From JAHEEL01 sp964581295 (lineage in GTDB: Bacteria > Actinomycetota > Acidimicrobiia > Spongiisociales > UBA5794): a DNA stretch of 9,415 nucleotides. The translations under genes were made by a program, and so were the position numbers. Location: NCBI GenBank assembly GCA_964581295.1, contig CAZONX010000088.1, positions 1-9,415 of the forward strand. The letters are read 5' to 3'. Every line of letters starts with the position of its first letter. The first letter of the stretch is position 1. This document shows positions 8,201 through 9,415 of this stretch, in pieces. The notes beneath the pieces were generated by a model that ran no database searches, was not told where the DNA came from, and saw only the letters and a list, made by a program, of their open reading frames with translations.

Positions 8201-8817
8201 CAACTCTTAAGGGTTTACTCGAGTCTGCGTTTCCCATCACAGACAATTGGATGGCCGGAAAAGGTGATGCATCAGATGTAAAACGGCCAGATATCCAGAG
8301 CTTGGAAAGAAATTTTAAGTCACTCTGGAACCAGTTGAAAGTAGAGCTGCAGATCGATGACCGAAGCACGGTTTTAAATTCCAAACGTAGGTATGTTGGT
8401 GAAGTTACATTAGCAAACCAACACATCGTGCGATCAGGTGCCGATAAAAAATACAGAAACGTTCGTAAGCAATTATTCAAATTGGAACTCAAGTCTCAGG
8501 TATTTGGGGGAGAAGCACTATTGCATTGTGTCAGTCCGGTGGGGAAAATAGATTTGGAGAATCAGGAAAAATTAGACAACCTTTACTGCATGCAACAGAA
8601 AACGAATATGTCAAAAGTGTGCGCGGTTTATAGCCCTAAGGACAGAAAGCATATGGTGACAGTTGAGGGCGACCGCCTTTTTAATATAGCAACTACCCAG
8701 TGGCAAGAAATCGACGACCTTATAACCATGACTGTGGAAGCGGCAGACAAAATTGAGTGTGAATTACTGCAGCGCGACGAGGATGCCCAATATTGTAAAA
8801 TAATGCAAGAAGGCTAA
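5239..8817 (+). CDS. SNF2/HepA-type DEAH helicase with large internal insertion
   Basis: This is a 1192-aa superfamily 2 ATPase of the SNF2/RapA(HepA) type, expected to use ATP to translocate on double-stranded DNA or remodel protein-DNA complexes. Domain 1 shows Walker A DEVGMGKT (51-58), motif Ia VMIIAPRENIQRKW (77-90), DEAH (206-209) and LLLSATPFEY (251-260). Domain 2 starts near 455 and shows ALVFVRR (470s), motif V LATTDVLQEGEDLH (868-881), and motif VI QRTGRVDR (901-908) with its arginine fingers. About 390 residues separate motif IV from motif V, far more than in a plain SNF2 core. They are charged, mostly helical, and include an acidic run near 538-552; another acidic, Lys/Glu-rich stretch lies at 401-425. 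About 280 residues follow motif VI. The TTG start overlaps the HKD gene's stop, so the two proteins are probably made in step and work together. It resembles DISARM DrmD-like translocases in general class, but I cannot claim orthology. Base composition becomes visibly AT-richer in its second half. Confidence 0.88.
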   Translation: MKTISKAFAAELVDFAPTEKTKKLGFGKSQLEGTVSAYNMLACNRIAYLADEVGMGKTYIALGVLGLLRHMNPHARVMIIAPRENIQRKWIKELSNFVVHNWKIEDNCFKSLNGWPVYRPAYCGSFDEFTTFSRIQDRRDPFLRMTMFSIATRQAESRQRYRHMLRCLLPWINPSLMRSRDPYEFRDDYGRVVNALVPNLDLLIIDEAHNLKHGFGPKVSNRNRVLGLALGHKDGQRNDCPWYQPRVKRVLLLSATPFEYDYADIYRQLEVLGFSDALVTRPDGTDPLPVNMLCDKDNAHLHQKIIKRFLTRRVTYLNIANKKYSKNMYRREWRQGGLFQHDEPMEMTDTKQRLVVGLIQKKVAEILGDKRFNNCFQIGMLSSFESFLESLKENRRPPELEKSEDDEENEEKERKFEGRQEANTRERRGIDTHSLATIVDSYRKRFNQSLPHPKLDTTAKALSGAFDTGEKALVFVRRVATVSELKAKLDNIFDKWIEKRMKKALPALGRDLDRIFRNYKDEKRQKQRKQYFLDSAPGEVKEDDFYYDDEGGGDSFFAWFFRGRGPINVLSGGAFQRNRLSSISSIYATFFEDDYVAWLLKSWNETFIALSRKLNIEPTKLNTELRRRAFGLFSKRTERKEGYPRLYIFEAYQTAALQLIKERCEDLRQEAGAILEQRFSLYVASPAEPARNFPEPKEWIGIKTFFTELRQCRELRQNLWPESKKNNFSAQFRERELRRELLSGMARLGGAYIDLYLLGIKQIGTFELNAEAAGKRPDEKLIKRFIDLLQAQSKAKGFNAYYELHQAAKTFDTLVSVNFPELNHAQLSQVASIYGRTLQRQVPVGRMSGGVNNRLVRQFRMPGFPLVLATTDVLQEGEDLHTFCGKVLHYGISWTPSAMEQRTGRVDRIDSLVQRKLDGRETPPEDSELIQVHYPHLIDTVEVLQVRRVLNRLFEFLRLIHQPKEKKDSDQSRLIVDEEILAKKQEIPTLKGLLESAFPITDNWMAGKGDASDVKRPDIQSLERNFKSLWNQLKVELQIDDRSTVLNSKRRYVGEVTLANQHIVRSGADKKYRNVRKQLFKLELKSQVFGGEALLHCVSPVGKIDLENQEKLDNLYCMQQKTNMSKVCAVYSPKDRKHMVTVEGDRLFNIATTQWQEIDDLITMTVEAADKIECELLQRDEDAQYCKIMQEG

Positions 8818-8821
8818 ATTA

Positions 8822-9226
8822 ATGGACAAACTAAAAAAAATGATGATTCCACTTTCTAAAAAATACAAGGATAGTTGGATATTGAACGATAGGTATGTGG
8901 ACGTTAAGCTGAGCCGGCGACAACGTCACCAGCGCGTCTACCTTAGACGTGAGGGACAGTATTATTCTTTTGTTTCTGTAGTAATGGGAAGTATCGCGGT
9001 GACAAAAAGTACACAGATATGGAATGAATTAGCCCTAATGGCGTGGCACAGAAATGCAGATCATGAGATTGTAAATTTTGCTTTTGATAAAAAGGAAAGG
9101 TTGGTTAGTGTTATTCGGCATCCCGTAGAGTATTTAGATGCAGAGGAGATAGAACTTTATATTACAGCATTAACGTATGAATGTGATCGATTTGAATATT
9201 TGATATCTGGTAAGGACAGGTTTTAA
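8822..9226 (+). CDS. 134-aa small protein, possible YbjN / type III chaperone-like fold
   Basis: The ATG at 8822 lies four bases after the helicase stop, and its SD (AAGAAGG, 8807-8813) sits inside the helicase gene, so it is the last member of the operon. The N-terminus is basic (KLKK, then SRRQRHQR at 31-38). From about 45 the pattern is a beta strand, then a helix around IWNELALMAWHRNADHE (66-82), then strands NFAFDKKERLVSVIRH (85-100), then PVEYLDAEEIELYITALTYE (101-120), a helix that ends in DRFEYL. This order (small residues, W and N in the first helix, a hydrophobic-basic strand, then a 'L-D-x-E-E-(I/L)' helix with D near its end) is what I know from YbjN and CesT-like chaperone domains. 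The match is by eye only. A role as chaperone or adaptor for the helicase or nuclease would fit. Its codon use is AT-richer than the upstream genes, which suggests a different history or later acquisition. Confidence 0.75.
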   Translation: MDKLKKMMIPLSKKYKDSWILNDRYVDVKLSRRQRHQRVYLRREGQYYSFVSVVMGSIAVTKSTQIWNELALMAWHRNADHEIVNFAFDKKERLVSVIRHPVEYLDAEEIELYITALTYECDRFEYLISGKDRF

Positions 9227-9227
9227 T

Positions 9228-9386
9228 GTGATCTGGGTTGATCTGGGGTTAAAATTGATCTGGGGTCGGACCAAGCTGGATGAACGATTATCAAGGATTC
9301 AGGATGAAAACAGGGCTATATTTTGGGCTTATAACGATGTTTTCGAGGTCGAAAAAGGCGGTTTAAAGTGGTATTGCGGACCATGA
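9228..9386 (+). CDS. 52-codon frame starting in repeats; possible truncated antitoxin
   Basis: The frame runs from a GTG at 9228, one base after the previous stop, to TGA at 9384-9386. Its first 15 or so codons (VIWVDLGLKLIWGRT) are encoded by the GATCTGGGG repeat cluster and are probably not native protein. The rest (LDERLSRIQDENRAIFWAYN and then DVFEVEKGGLKWYCGP) looks like a real protein C-terminus. The final codons overlap the next start as ATGA, a typical antitoxin-toxin arrangement. The simplest reading is that a repeat insertion or recombination replaced the 5' part of a small gene, leaving its tail. I do not recognise the tail. It could also be a complete small gene with a start further in, but I see no good ATG and SD pair in this frame. 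Confidence 0.35.
   Translation: MIWVDLGLKLIWGRTKLDERLSRIQDENRAIFWAYNDVFEVEKGGLKWYCGP
9230..9273. repeat. Cluster of GATCTGGG(G) repeats with a GGTCGGACC palindrome
   Basis: Three copies of GATCTGGG or GATCTGGGG start at 9230, 9240 and 9257. The last runs into GGTCGGACC (9264-9272), a palindrome around a central G. The copies are separated by short AT-rich spacers and lie directly after the last operon gene. From memory, GATCTGGGGTCGGACC-like strings occur as dispersed repeats in some deltaproteobacterial genomes, often near IS200-type tyrosine transposases. I cannot verify that here, and no transposase is visible in the window. Confidence 0.55.
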
Positions 9387-9415
9387 GCGTTAAGACCTTT
9401 TTGGATAATTCCTTA
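9383..9415 (+). CDS. Start of a gene, possibly a PIN-domain (VapC-like) toxin, cut by window end
   Basis: Only 11 codons are visible: MSVKTFLDNSL. The ATG overlaps the preceding TGA as ATGA (9383-9386), implying coupled translation; a separate SD is weak at best. A short polar start followed by a hydrophobic strand ending in F-L-D-(N/T)-(S/N) is how many PIN-domain RNases of the VapC type begin, with the Asp as the first metal ligand. That pattern and the coupled small upstream frame make a toxin-antitoxin pair plausible. Eleven residues cannot prove it. Confidence 0.35.
   Translation, partial: MSVKTFLDNSL

Noticed and set aside
8148..8492. 114-codon - strand frame, and similar frames at 4438-4803, 5152-5538 and 7237-7614
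   Set aside because: All are antisense to well-supported genes, rich in Ser/Cys/Phe as expected of shadows, with no motif I recognise.
1899..9226. Calling the operon DISARM, Dpd or another named system
   Set aside because: A PLD protein and a SNF2-type helicase alone are not enough. No methyltransferase, DUF1998-like protein or DNA-modifying transglycosylase is visible, and no profile search could be run.

Overview
The window reads as an accessory, defence-island-like stretch of a mid-GC Gram-negative bacterium. Desulfobacterota or another proteobacterial lineage is my guess, based only on general codon style and the AddA/RecB-type repair enzyme; no phylogenetic marker gene is present. All supported genes lie on the + strand.

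Layout. Positions 1-1626 hold the C-terminal part of an AddA/RecB-type helicase fused to a PD-(D/E)XK nuclease, whose 5' part lies outside the window. Next is a gene-poor gap of about 270 bases. It contains two short reading frames in different phases that look like the debris of a small gene once coupled to the nuclease, followed by the leader of the next operon. From 1899 to 9226 four genes are packed end to end with overlaps or gaps of a few bases: an unrecognised 425-aa protein, a 688-aa double-HKD phospholipase-D-type nuclease, a 1192-aa SNF2/HepA-type helicase with a very large internal insertion (TTG start overlapping the preceding stop), and a 134-aa protein that looks like a YbjN/type III secretion chaperone-like fold. 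The window ends in a cluster of GATCTGGG(G) repeats, a 52-codon frame that begins inside the repeats, and the first 11 codons of a gene overlapping it by ATGA, whose start resembles a PIN-domain toxin.

How it may work. An HKD nuclease and a SNF2-type DNA translocase in one tightly coupled operon is the logic of known phage-defence and restriction systems. DISARM, for example, combines helicases with a PLD protein. This set has no methyltransferase and no DUF1998-like partner inside the window, and I cannot match the four-gene combination to a named system. The working hypothesis is a helicase-nuclease defence module: the translocase finds or remodels foreign DNA, the HKD protein cuts it, and the 425-aa and 134-aa proteins act as sensor, adaptor or chaperone. 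That is inference from gene content and arrangement; no sequence search was possible.
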